Source: Rhizobiales bacterium Ga0077524
GTDB lineage: Bacteria > Pseudomonadota > Alphaproteobacteria > Rhizobiales > Hyphomicrobiaceae
NCBI GenBank assembly: GCA_001464755.1
Contig: LNDR01000401.1
Span: forward strand, 1-40,716
Length of the DNA stretch: 40,716 nt
Direction of reading: 5' to 3'
Shown here: piece by piece, positions 33,762-40,716 of the stretch
Layout of the letters: each line of letters starts with the position of its first letter
Numbering within the stretch: the first letter of the stretch is position 1
Program-made: the position numbers and the translations under genes
The notes under the pieces: model-generated
The model's input: only the letters and a program-made list of their open reading frames with translations
Databases searched by the model: none
Told to the model about the DNA's origin: nothing

Positions 33762-34115
33762 GCGCAAGAAGCCCGCCGCTTGGCGCGCTCCGGCACACCA
33801 CCCAGATCGAAGTTCCCGTCCCGACCGTCCCAGAACCGGACATAGGCGAACCTTGGCGTTCGCCCCGGCGGGAGCATCCTGCAGGGTGCCGCTCCGTGTT
33901 CCACGCCTTAAAGTTGCAGACAGCTACCCAACATCTCCGCAAGGTGGCGCTGGAGCAGCGATTTCGGTCCAGGCCGGACCAACCGTCAACGATTGATTAA
34001 CACTCGCTGAAGAGCCGGCACGACTGTTCGCCCCCTCGCTCGTCGGTTCCTCCTTCCGGCATTCGCCTTGCAACTGCCCTGGCACGACCGCGCAAGCGTC
34101 TCAGGGAGTGCATCG
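33762..34115. other. Intergenic region upstream of the TadG-like gene
   Basis: This 354-nt stretch has no gene I can support. A minus-strand frame (33719-33904, GTG start, about 61 codons) has a protein-like middle 'YVRFWDGRDGNFDLGG' but overlaps the DUF1674 gene and has no ribosome site. AT-rich 'GATTGATTAACACT' near 33990 could belong to a promoter of the next gene. Confidence 0.45.
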
Positions 34116-35387
34116 ATGTTTGCCAGCATGCCGAAATCCGCAAAGTCCATAGCCAGCGACTTCGCTGCCGACGCGAGGGGCGCCATCGCAATCATTTTCG
34201 GCCTGAGCATCTTCGTCCTCATGTTGGTGACCGGCCTCGCGATCGACATCGGCCGCGTCATGCACGCCGAGCGGTCTCTGGCCGCGGCCATCGACGCGGC
34301 TGCGCTGGCCGCCGCCAAGGGGTTGCGCGTTTCGAACCTTTCAGATGCCGAGGTTCAGGCCCTGGCCCAGCGCTACTTCGACGCGAACATGCAAGGCACT
34401 GGTGCCAGCTACGCCAACGTCCAGAGCTTCTCGGTCAGCGTCAACCGCGCGAACAACTCGGTTTCGATCGACGTTGCGAGCGAGGTTCCCATGATCTTCG
34501 CCAATGTCGGTGGCATATCGAGCATCGCGGTTCCCAAAGCTTCCGTCGCCATCTTCGACACCAAGGACATCGAGATCGGCCTGCAGCTCGACGTCACCGG
34601 CTCCATGTGCATGCCCTGCACCAAGATTGACGCACTCAAGGACGCCGTGGCCGGCGCCGATGGTCTTCTCGACATCCTGATGCCCGATAGCGGCACCACC
34701 AACTCGGTGCGCATCGGCCTTGCGCCCTTCGCCGCTGGCGTCAACGCCGGCACCTACACCGCGGCCGTTACAGGCGGTCGCACTCCGGCCGACGGTTGCG
34801 TCTACGAGCGGTTGAACATCGCTCTGCAGCCGACCGAGGCGTCCCCCGCCGGCGCTGGCCGCTTCAAGGTCCGCTCCGAGGTTCCCGGCGCAACCCCGTG
34901 CCCACGCCCGGAGAACAGGGTCGTGGCCATGACCGACAGCAAGAGCGACCTCCGTTCCGCCGTCAACGGGCTCTCAACCGATGGCGCCACCGCTGGGCAC
35001 CTCGGCGCGGCTTGGGCCTGGGGCCTCGTCTCTCCGGAATGGTCCAGCATCTGGGGCGGCACGGCGCCTGCACCCTACAATGATGGCCGCACCGAGAAGT
35101 ACGTGATCCTCATGACTGACGGCGACTACAACACCGTGGGCGGCGTCATGAGCAATGCGAACCAAGCGGTCTCGAACCAGCACGCCGCGAACACCTGCAC
35201 AGCGATCAAGAACAACGGTGTGGTCGTCTTCACCATCGGCTTTCAGGTCTCGAACGCGGCGAAAAACCGGCTTCGCACCTGTGCCAGCGGCAACAACCGC
35301 TTCTATGACGCCAGCAATGCTCAAACATTGCGTGACGCCTTCCGCGCCATCGCCGATGAGATCAACAGCCTTCGTCTGTCGAGCTGA
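34116..35387 (+). CDS. TadG-like pilus-assembly protein with von Willebrand A domain
   Basis: A 423-aa secreted or membrane-anchored protein. The N-terminal charged segment and helix (about 22-45, 'GAIAIIFGLSIFVLMLVTGLAIDIGR') is the TadE/TadG type-IVb-pilus-like signal. The vWA domain starts near residue 150 with a metal site 'DVTGSM' (159-164) immediately followed by C165-M-P-C168, then 'HLGAAWAWGLVSPEWSSIW' and 'KYVILMTDGDYN'. Other cysteines lie in 'DGCVYE', 'TPCPRP', 'NTCTAI' and 'RTCASG', so disulfides are likely outside the cytoplasm. ATG 34116 has CAGGGAG. No other tad genes are in the window. Two hairpins close the gene. Confidence 0.88.
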   Translation: MFASMPKSAKSIASDFAADARGAIAIIFGLSIFVLMLVTGLAIDIGRVMHAERSLAAAIDAAALAAAKGLRVSNLSDAEVQALAQRYFDANMQGTGASYANVQSFSVSVNRANNSVSIDVASEVPMIFANVGGISSIAVPKASVAIFDTKDIEIGLQLDVTGSMCMPCTKIDALKDAVAGADGLLDILMPDSGTTNSVRIGLAPFAAGVNAGTYTAAVTGGRTPADGCVYERLNIALQPTEASPAGAGRFKVRSEVPGATPCPRPENRVVAMTDSKSDLRSAVNGLSTDGATAGHLGAAWAWGLVSPEWSSIWGGTAPAPYNDGRTEKYVILMTDGDYNTVGGVMSNANQAVSNQHAANTCTAIKNNGVVVFTIGFQVSNAAKNRLRTCASGNNRFYDASNAQTLRDAFRAIADEINSLRLSS

Positions 35388-35398
35388 TCGGATCGGTC

Positions 35399-35435
35399 TC
35401 TCGCCGGGGCCTCACCCCCCTGAGACCCGGCGAGA
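35399..35435 (+). terminator. Terminator-like hairpin 1 after the TadG-like gene
   Basis: TCTCGCCGGG (35399-35408) pairs with CCCGGCGAGA (35426-35435), with an inner CTCA/TGAG extension. It begins 12 nt after the stop codon. Confidence 0.6.
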
Positions 35436-35438
35436 ATG

Positions 35439-35469
35439 CGAGGGTGCGCCTCCCCCCGGCGCACCCTCG
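35439..35469 (+). terminator. Terminator-like hairpin 2 after the TadG-like gene
   Basis: CGAGGGTGCGCC (35439-35450) pairs perfectly with GGCGCACCCTCG (35458-35469) over a 7-nt loop. It follows hairpin 1 by 3 nt and probably insulates the paa operon; no T-tract is present. Confidence 0.6.
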
Positions 35470-35492
35470 CTGCATTTCAGGGCCAATTCGCT

Positions 35493-35512
35493 CTGACTCT
35501 ATGTTCAGTCAG
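35493..35512 (+). promoter_or_regulatory. Inverted repeat over a possible -10 box upstream of paaA
   Basis: CTGAC (35493-35497) and GTCAG (35508-35512) flank TATGTT (35500-35505), which resembles a -10 element. A dimeric regulator bound here would block transcription of paaABCDE. The match is short and no regulator gene is in the window. Confidence 0.33.
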
Positions 35513-35569
35513 AACCTCCGTGATAGATTGCTCACCAATCGAGCTTGAGCGACTGTGGAGGTGCACGGA

Positions 35570-36574
35570 ATGTACACCCAGGCCCTGAACAGCAAGGACA
35601 CGGACGCGGTCGCGCGCCCCGAGGACGTCGCGCGCGTGGCCGTCTTCCAGTCGACCATCGACGCCGAGGACAAGATCGAGCCAAACGACTGGATGCCGGA
35701 CGGCTACCGGCGCACGCTCGTCCGCCAGATCTCGCAGCATGCCCATTCCGAGGTGATCGGCATGCAGCCTGAAGGCAACTGGATCACCCGCGCGCCCTCC
35801 TTGCGCCGCAAGGCGGCCCTTCTCGCCAAAATCCAGGATGAGGCCGGCCATGGCCTCTATCTCTATGCCGCCGCCGAGACGCTGGGAGTGTCCCGCGAGA
35901 CGTTTTATGAGCAGCTGCTCTCCGGCAAGGCCAAATACTCCTCGATCTTCAACTACCCGACCGAGACCTGGGCTGACATCGGCATCATCGGATGGCTGGT
36001 CGACGGCGCCGCCATCATGAACCAAATCCCGCTCTGCCGCTGCAGCTACGGCCCCTACGCTCGCGCCATGATCCGGGTGTGCAAGGAGGAGAGCTTCCAC
36101 CAGCGCCAGGGCTACGAGATCATGCTCACGCTCTGTCGCGGAACAGCCGCACAGAAGGCGATGGCGCAAGACGCCTTGAATCGCTGGTGGTGGCCGGCGC
36201 TGATGATGTTCGGCCCGTCCGACAAGGACAGCATGCATTCGGCCGATTCGACACGTTGGAAGATCAAGCGCTTCTCCAACGACGATCTCCGCCAGAAGTT
36301 CGTCGACGCGACAGTGCCCCAAGGCCATTTCCTCGGCCTCACGTTCCCGAACCCGAGCCTTAGTTATGACGAGGCATCCGGTCATTGGAATTACGGCGAG
36401 ATCGACTGGTCCGAGTTCAAGCGCGTCGTCGCTGGCGACGGCCCGATGAACAAGCAGCGCATCGCTCGCCGGCGGCAGACCGAGGCGGACGGCGCCTGGG
36501 TCCGCGAAGCCGCCATGGTCTATGCCGAGAAGCGCCGGCAACGTGCAGCGGCTGCCAAGGTCGCAGCGGAGTGA
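35570..36574 (+). CDS. paaA: Phenylacetyl-CoA 1,2-epoxidase catalytic subunit PaaA
   Basis: A 334-aa di-iron oxygenase subunit that epoxidises the ring of phenylacetyl-CoA. Ferritin-like iron-binding Glu-x-x-His motifs are seen in '[13 protein letters not shown]' (about residues 86-98) and '[12 protein letters not shown]' (about 172-183). The ATG at 35570 has GGAGG 8 nt upstream; an in-frame GTG at 35555 overlaps that site and is unlikely. First gene of paaABCDE, 5 nt before paaB. Length and motifs are those of active PaaA. Confidence 0.96.
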   Translation: MYTQALNSKDTDAVARPEDVARVAVFQSTIDAEDKIEPNDWMPDGYRRTLVRQISQHAHSEVIGMQPEGNWITRAPSLRRKAALLAKIQDEAGHGLYLYAAAETLGVSRETFYEQLLSGKAKYSSIFNYPTETWADIGIIGWLVDGAAIMNQIPLCRCSYGPYARAMIRVCKEESFHQRQGYEIMLTLCRGTAAQKAMAQDALNRWWWPALMMFGPSDKDSMHSADSTRWKIKRFSNDDLRQKFVDATVPQGHFLGLTFPNPSLSYDEASGHWNYGEIDWSEFKRVVAGDGPMNKQRIARRRQTEADGAWVREAAMVYAEKRRQRAAAAKVAAE

Positions 36575-36579
36575 GGATC

Positions 36580-36870
36580 ATGACCGACAAAACGCCCATG
36601 CCCATCTGGGAGGTTTTCATCCGGGCCCGCTCGGGCCTGCCGCACAGGCATTGCGGCTCGGTGCATGCCCCGGACGCCACGATGGCCGTGCAGGCTGCCC
36701 GCGACGTTTATACCCGCCGTGGCGAGAGTGTTTCGATCTGGGTGGTGCCGTCCGCGGCGATCGTCGCATCCGATCCCAACGACAGGGACCAGTTGTTCGA
36801 GCCGACGTCGACCAAGGCCTACCGGCACCCGACGTTCTATGACATCCCCGACGAGGTTGGACACATGTAA
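36580..36870 (+). CDS. paaB: Phenylacetyl-CoA 1,2-epoxidase subunit PaaB
   Basis: A 96-aa small subunit thought to bridge the PaaA/PaaC core to the reductase. 'IWEVFIRARSGLPHRHCGSVHA' (over residues 9-30), 'AARDVYTRRGE' and 'IWVVPSAAI' are the conserved PaaB blocks. ATG 36580 is preceded by GTGAGGATC. It lies 5 nt after paaA. Confidence 0.95.
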   Translation: MTDKTPMPIWEVFIRARSGLPHRHCGSVHAPDATMAVQAARDVYTRRGESVSIWVVPSAAIVASDPNDRDQLFEPTSTKAYRHPTFYDIPDEVGHM

Positions 36871-36987
36871 CGCCGTGCAACCGGGAGTGCAGGAGCAAGG
36901 GAGTACGTGAACCCGAGTGGGCGACGCACTCGCGCGCTTCTGAATGTGCACACTCACGAGTTCACCCAACTCCAACGAGGCCCCCCA

Positions 36988-37740
36988 ATGTCCGCCGAGT
37001 TGACCGCGTACTCGATCTCACTCGCCGACGACGCCCTCGTGCTCGGACATCGGCTTTCGCAGTGGTCGAGCCTGGCGCCGACGCTGGAGGAGGACATTGC
37101 GCTTTCCAATCTGGCGCTCGATCTGATCGGTCAGGCGCGGCTATTCTATACGCTTGCCGGCGAGATCGAAGGCAAAGGGCGCAGCGAGGACGATCTCGGC
37201 TATTTCCGCGATGCTGGCGCGTTTCGAAACGTGCTGCTGGTCGAGTTGCCGAATGGCGATTTCGCCCACGCCATGGTGCGCCAGCTGATCTACGCGGCTT
37301 TCGCCCACCCCTATCTAGATGCGCTATCGCGCTCCGCCCATGCCGGGCTGGCCGAGATCGCCGCCAAGGCCGTGAAGGAGATGGCCTATCATGTGCGCCA
37401 TTCGGCCGAATGGGTGATCCGCCTCGGCGATGGGACAGACGAGAGCCGACGGCGGGCCATCGCGGCACTCGATGCCCTGTGGCCCTACGTCGATGAGCTG
37501 TTCGAGATGGACGGTGCCGAGAAGCAGCTAGTCGCAGCCGGCATCGCACCCGACCGCGCCGCGATCCGCCCGAGCTGGGATCGAACGATCGACCACGTCC
37601 TTCGCGAGGCGACGCTCGAGCGGCCTTCCATCGGCGCCAGCGCGACCGGCGGGAGGTCCGGCAATCACACTCCAGATCTCGCCGCAATGCTCGCCGACAT
37701 GCAAGTGCTGGCGCGCGCGCACCCGGGAGCGACATGGTGA
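36988..37740 (+). CDS. paaC: Phenylacetyl-CoA 1,2-epoxidase structural subunit PaaC
   Basis: A 250-aa ferritin-like subunit without the iron ligands that scaffolds PaaA. 'DDALVLGHRLSQW' (about 13-25), 'DIALSNLALDLIGQARLFY' and 'KEMAYHVRHSAEWVIRLGDGT' are diagnostic. The chosen ATG at 36988 gives the standard N-terminus. A GTG at 36907 with an AAGGGAG site would add 27 unusual residues; the 117-nt gap after paaB is wider than elsewhere in the operon. Its last codons overlap paaD. Confidence 0.95.
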   Translation: MSAELTAYSISLADDALVLGHRLSQWSSLAPTLEEDIALSNLALDLIGQARLFYTLAGEIEGKGRSEDDLGYFRDAGAFRNVLLVELPNGDFAHAMVRQLIYAAFAHPYLDALSRSAHAGLAEIAAKAVKEMAYHVRHSAEWVIRLGDGTDESRRRAIAALDALWPYVDELFEMDGAEKQLVAAGIAPDRAAIRPSWDRTIDHVLREATLERPSIGASATGGRSGNHTPDLAAMLADMQVLARAHPGATW

Positions 37741-38264
37741 TGGCAACGACGGCCACGAGCGCTTCAGGCAACCATCCTGACCCCGAGCTCGCACGCGCCC
37801 ACGCCGCTGCCGCCGCTGTGCCCGACCCCGAGATCCCTGTCGTGACCATCGACGACCTTGGCATGCTCCGCGGTGTCGAGCGCCGCGGCGACGGGACCAT
37901 CCTCGTGCGCCTGTCTCCGACCTACACCGGCTGCCCGGCAACGCTTCCAATCCGGCTCGACATAGAGACGGCACTGCTCGCCGCCGGTATCTCCGACGCT
38001 CGCGTCGAGATCGTACTCTCGCCCCCCTGGACCACCGACGACATCACCGAGGCCGGCCGGCGCAAGCTGCGCGACTACGGCATCGCACCGCCGCCGCCAC
38101 GTTCGTCGAAGGGGAGCCTGCTGTTCGGCAGCGATCCTGTCGCCTGTCCCCGATGCGAGTCTGTCGAGACGACGCGCATCTCGGAGTTCGGCTCCACGCC
38201 TTGCAAGGCGCTCTGGCGGTGCGAGCGCTGCCGCGAGCCGTTCGATGTCTTCAAGTGCCTTTGA
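37734..38264 (+). CDS. paaD: PaaD (Fe-S/di-iron maturation factor of the epoxidase)
   Basis: A 176-aa protein. An N-terminal MIP18/DUF59 domain ('DPEIPVVTIDDLGML', then 'TYTGCPAT') precedes a C-terminal zinc ribbon with C-P-R-C, 'STPCKALWRCERC' and 'FKC'. PaaD is needed for epoxidase maturation, probably cofactor loading. The ATG overlaps the paaC stop by 7 nt; a second ATG at 37740 is equally possible. Confidence 0.94.
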   Translation: MVMATTATSASGNHPDPELARAHAAAAAVPDPEIPVVTIDDLGMLRGVERRGDGTILVRLSPTYTGCPATLPIRLDIETALLAAGISDARVEIVLSPPWTTDDITEAGRRKLRDYGIAPPPPRSSKGSLLFGSDPVACPRCESVETTRISEFGSTPCKALWRCERCREPFDVFKCL

Positions 38265-38275
38265 GGGGATAGCCG

Positions 38276-39394
38276 ATGCACGACTTTCGTCCCCTCATCA
38301 TCGCGAGCACGCACCGTGAGACGGCCGAGGCACTCTCCGTCACGCTCGTCGTTCCCGAGGCCCTTCGCGCGGCGTTCCGGTTCCGGCCCGGTCAGCACCT
38401 GGCCTTCAGGGCCGTCCTCAACGGGGAGGAGCTTCGACGGACGTACTCGATCTGCTCAGGACCCGACGACCAACACCTCACCGTCACCATCAAGCGCGTT
38501 CCGGGAGGCCGCTTCTCAAGTTGGGCCGCCGAGACGCTGCATCCCGGCATGACCATCGATGCCATGCCGCCAGCTGGCCGTTTCGTCCTGGCCGAGACGC
38601 CGAGCGAGAAAACGCACATCCTCGCCTTCGCAGCCGGTGCTGGCATCACGCCGATCATGGCGATGGCCGAGCATGCGATGCGGCGCCAGCCCAGCAGTCG
38701 CTTCACGCTGATCTACGGCAACCGCGACGTGGACAGCATCATCTTTCGCGAGCGGCTCGAGAACCTGAAGGACAGCCACCTGGATCGCTTTGCGCTGTTG
38801 CACGTTCTCTCCCGCAACGAGGAGACCGACACGCCACTGCTCGAGGGTCGCATCACGGCTGACAAGGTGAGCGCCTTCGCGGGCCACATCTTCGATGTTC
38901 GCGATATCGACCAAGCCTTCCTCTGTGGCCCCGGGACCATGATCCGCGAGGTGCGCAACGCCCTCATCGCGCTCGGCATGCCGCGTGAGAGGGTTCACCA
39001 CGAGTTCTTCGCCCCAGCCGCAGGGACACAGGCTCGCACCGGTACCGCCGAGACTGCGAGACCCGGCGGCACGCTCGCGGCACCGTCACCCGGCAACACT
39101 CCCACGGCTGGCCAACAGACGGACATTGTCGCCATCGTCGACGGCAAGCGCCATCGCTTCACTGCACGTCCCGGCGAGGTCGTCGTCGATGCAGCTCTGC
39201 GAGCGGGCGTCCGCGCTCCCTACGCCTGCAAGGGCGGCATGTGCTCGACATGCCGCGCGCGTGTGGTCGAAGGGCGCGTCACGATGCGGGTCAACTACAG
39301 CCTGGAGCCCTGGGAGATCGAGAAAGGCTTCGTGCTCACCTGTCAGGCCCTCGCCGAGACCGATCGCCTCGTCGTCGATTACGATCAGATGTGA
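38276..39394 (+). CDS. paaE: Phenylacetyl-CoA 1,2-epoxidase reductase subunit PaaE
   Basis: A 372-aa electron-transfer subunit. The FAD domain has 'RRTYSICSG' (about 54-62), the NAD(P)H domain has 'FAAGAGITPIMAMAEHAM' (about 118-135) and the C-terminal plant-type ferredoxin has C-x4-C-x2-C ('CKGGMCSTC', about 317-325) plus the last Cys in 'VLTCQALA'. A Thr/Pro/Gly-rich linker (about 244-283) joins reductase and ferredoxin. Starts 11 nt after paaD and ends the epoxidase operon; the later paa genes (isomerase, hydrolase, ligase) are not in the window. The next gene is convergent. Confidence 0.95.
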   Translation: MHDFRPLIIASTHRETAEALSVTLVVPEALRAAFRFRPGQHLAFRAVLNGEELRRTYSICSGPDDQHLTVTIKRVPGGRFSSWAAETLHPGMTIDAMPPAGRFVLAETPSEKTHILAFAAGAGITPIMAMAEHAMRRQPSSRFTLIYGNRDVDSIIFRERLENLKDSHLDRFALLHVLSRNEETDTPLLEGRITADKVSAFAGHIFDVRDIDQAFLCGPGTMIREVRNALIALGMPRERVHHEFFAPAAGTQARTGTAETARPGGTLAAPSPGNTPTAGQQTDIVAIVDGKRHRFTARPGEVVVDAALRAGVRAPYACKGGMCSTCRARVVEGRVTMRVNYSLEPWEIEKGFVLTCQALAETDRLVVDYDQM

Positions 39395-39484
39395 CGACGG
39401 CGGCGCCTCGTCGAGGAACACCAGCGTGCGCGCAAGCGAAGTTGCCGGTGCGTGGGCGTCAGCCCCAGTTGGTGGTTTGTTTGG

Positions 39485-40702
39485 TCATCGGGCTCGCGTC
39501 TCCGTCCGGGCGCCGGCGCCCTTCGCCTCGACCACGCCGTCGGCCACGAGCCGGTCGATCTCGGTGGCGGACATGCCGAGTTCGGCCAGCACCGCGCGGG
39601 AGTGCTCGCCAACGAGCGGGCTGTGACTGAGGCGATGGCCCGTGGCGGGTGCCGGCTGGCCGGCGACGGACGCCATGGGCACGCGACCCAGCGTCGGATC
39701 GTCGACCCAGGTGAGCGCGCCAACGGCCTTCACCTGCGGGTTCTCGAAGAGGTCCTGATGGGTGTGGATAGCGCCGTGCAGCACGTCGATGCTCGCGAAC
39801 GCGCGGCACCACTCGGCGGTGGTGCGCGTTTCGATGATCGGGCGGATCAGGGCCATCAGCGCTTCGCCGTTGGCGACGCGCAGACGCGGGTCGGCAAAGC
39901 GTGGATCGGCGATCCACTCCTCGTGGCCGAGGAGGCGCGCGAAGCGCTCGAACTGTGGCTGGCGACGAGCATTGATCGACATGTAGCCGTCGCTGGTCGT
40001 GAAGGCGCCGACGGGCATGCCGATCGGCTCCACGGCGCCCTTCTGGAGGTGCGACTCGATGATTGCCGCCTCCTGCAGCACCAACGCCGATTCAAGCAGG
40101 CTCGTCTTGATGTAGGCGCCCTTGCCCTTCATGGCCTTGCGATAGAGCGCGGCCGAGACCGCCTGGAAGGCGTAGAGCCCCGTCGAGAAGTCGAGCGCCA
40201 GCATGTTGACGCGCTGGGGCATGCCGTCCTTGTCGCGATTGATGGACATGAAGCCGGTGAAGGCCTGCATGACGCTGTCGGTCGCGGGCAGCTCGGCATT
40301 GGGGCCCTCGGTGCCGAAGCCCGTGACCCAGGCGTAGACGACGGCGGGATTGGTCTTGCTGAGCGTGGGGTAGTCGAGGCCGAACGGGTCGATCTTGCCG
40401 ATGCGGTAGTTGTGAATGACGACGTCGGCCTGGTCGGCGAGGCGGCGCGCGATGGCCACGCCCGCCGGCTTCTTGAGGTCGAGCGCAAGGCTGCGCTTGC
40501 CGCGATGCACGACGAGCGAGTGCGCGGTGTGATCGCCGACCGACTTGCCGAGCTGACGGCTCCAGCAGCCGGCGCCCATCGGCTCGAGCTTGACGACGTC
40601 GGCGCCGTTGCGCGCGAGATGCATGGCGCAGTAGGGGCCGGCAACGCCCTGGCTCAGGTCCAGCACCCGCACACCCTCGAACGGCAGGTCGTCAGTGGTC
40701 AT
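39485..40702 (-). CDS. CaiB/BaiF-family (class III) CoA transferase
   Basis: A 405-aa family III CoA transferase. 'VRVLDLSQGVAGPYCAMHLA' opening (11-30), 'GADVVKLEPMGAG' (33-45), 'HRGKRSLALDLKKP' (66-79) and the catalytic Asp in 'ATDSVMQAFTG' (D142) are typical. It is only distantly like the one at 12628. The ATG at 40702 follows GGAACCCACCC read on the minus strand, a weak ribosome site, and the window ends 14 nt beyond. Convergent with paaE; the partner acid is unknown. Confidence 0.9.
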   Translation of the reverse strand: MTTDDLPFEGVRVLDLSQGVAGPYCAMHLARNGADVVKLEPMGAGCWSRQLGKSVGDHTAHSLVVHRGKRSLALDLKKPAGVAIARRLADQADVVIHNYRIGKIDPFGLDYPTLSKTNPAVVYAWVTGFGTEGPNAELPATDSVMQAFTGFMSINRDKDGMPQRVNMLALDFSTGLYAFQAVSAALYRKAMKGKGAYIKTSLLESALVLQEAAIIESHLQKGAVEPIGMPVGAFTTSDGYMSINARRQPQFERFARLLGHEEWIADPRFADPRLRVANGEALMALIRPIIETRTTAEWCRAFASIDVLHGAIHTHQDLFENPQVKAVGALTWVDDPTLGRVPMASVAGQPAPATGHRLSHSPLVGEHSRAVLAELGMSATEIDRLVADGVVEAKGAGARTETRAR

Positions 40703-40716
40703 GGGTGGGTTCCGGG

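Noticed and set aside
33719-33904. Minus-strand frame with protein-like segment 'YVRFWDGRDGNFDLGG'
   Set aside because: It has no ribosome site, overlaps the 3' end of the DUF1674 gene and matches no family I know; could be a gene remnant but is too short to support.
1-40716. CRISPR arrays, insertion sequences or long direct repeats
   Set aside because: No regularly spaced repeats, transposase motifs or paired terminal repeats were seen by reading; a dot-plot would settle it.

Overview
The window is GC-rich chromosomal DNA from an alphaproteobacterium, probably of the Hyphomicrobiales (rhizobial) type. The signs are an F0 ATP-synthase operon (atpI-atpB-atpE-atpF'-atpF) with a duplicated b subunit and no F1 genes beside it, the rsmB-htpX-DUF1674 neighbourhood, a TadG-like pilus-assembly protein, and a full paaABCDE ring-epoxidase operon. 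I see no phage genes, transposases, IS elements, CRISPR arrays or rRNA. The only RNA gene recognised is one tRNA-Arg(ACG).

Layout. 1-3.1 kb: a possible divergent partial ORF, a good sigma70-like promoter and the F0 operon, closed by a strong terminator. 3.1-6 kb: an exported dienelactone-hydrolase-like protein, then a metallo-beta-lactamase-fold lactonase and an Asp/Glu-racemase-fold protein on the minus strand. 6.1-6.2 kb: tRNA-Arg. 6.4-12.4 kb: a minus-strand operon with a branched-chain-amino-acid-type ABC transporter (LivH, a fused LivM-LivG, LivF, Tat-exported binding protein) ending in a mandelate-racemase/enolase-superfamily enzyme. 12.6-15.3 kb: a CaiB-type CoA transferase converging on and overlapping glpD. 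15.3-17.7 kb: a WecG/TagA glycosyltransferase and an alpha/alpha-toroid protein, apparently an orphan surface-polysaccharide pair. 17.8-27.5 kb: an aldo/keto reductase, three different patatin-like phospholipases (one soluble, one fused to a cyclic-nucleotide-binding domain, one lipoprotein), an exported MsrB-MsrA pair, a short RsgA GTPase, a cold-shock protein and Fe/Mn superoxide dismutase. 27.7-30.8 kb: an exported esterase-like-phytase protein and an orphan peptide-type ABC binding protein. 30.9-33.8 kb: rsmB, htpX and a DUF1674/SDHAF4-like protein. 34.1-35.4 kb: a TadG-like vWA protein followed by two strong hairpins. 35.5-39.4 kb: paaABCDE. 39.5-40.7 kb: a second CaiB-type CoA transferase.

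How the genes work together. The F0 genes make the membrane rotor and stator of ATP synthase. The lactonase, racemase-fold, enolase-superfamily, Liv transporter and CoA-transferase genes at 4-14 kb could form an uptake and catabolism module for an unidentified organic acid or lactone; this is inference from gene content. paaABCDE converts phenylacetyl-CoA to its ring epoxide. The 18.9-27.5 kb stretch is rich in envelope-lipid and oxidative-damage functions (three patatins, periplasmic methionine-sulfoxide repair, superoxide dismutase).

No complete new defence or mobile system is evident. The points most worth a second look are the racemase-fold protein that seems to lack both canonical catalytic cysteines, the cluster of three unlike patatins (one resembling CBASS effector phospholipases but with no cyclase nearby), the glycosyltransferase-toroid pair, the candidate catabolic module, and a Cys-x-x-Cys placed directly after the metal-site motif of the TadG-like protein.
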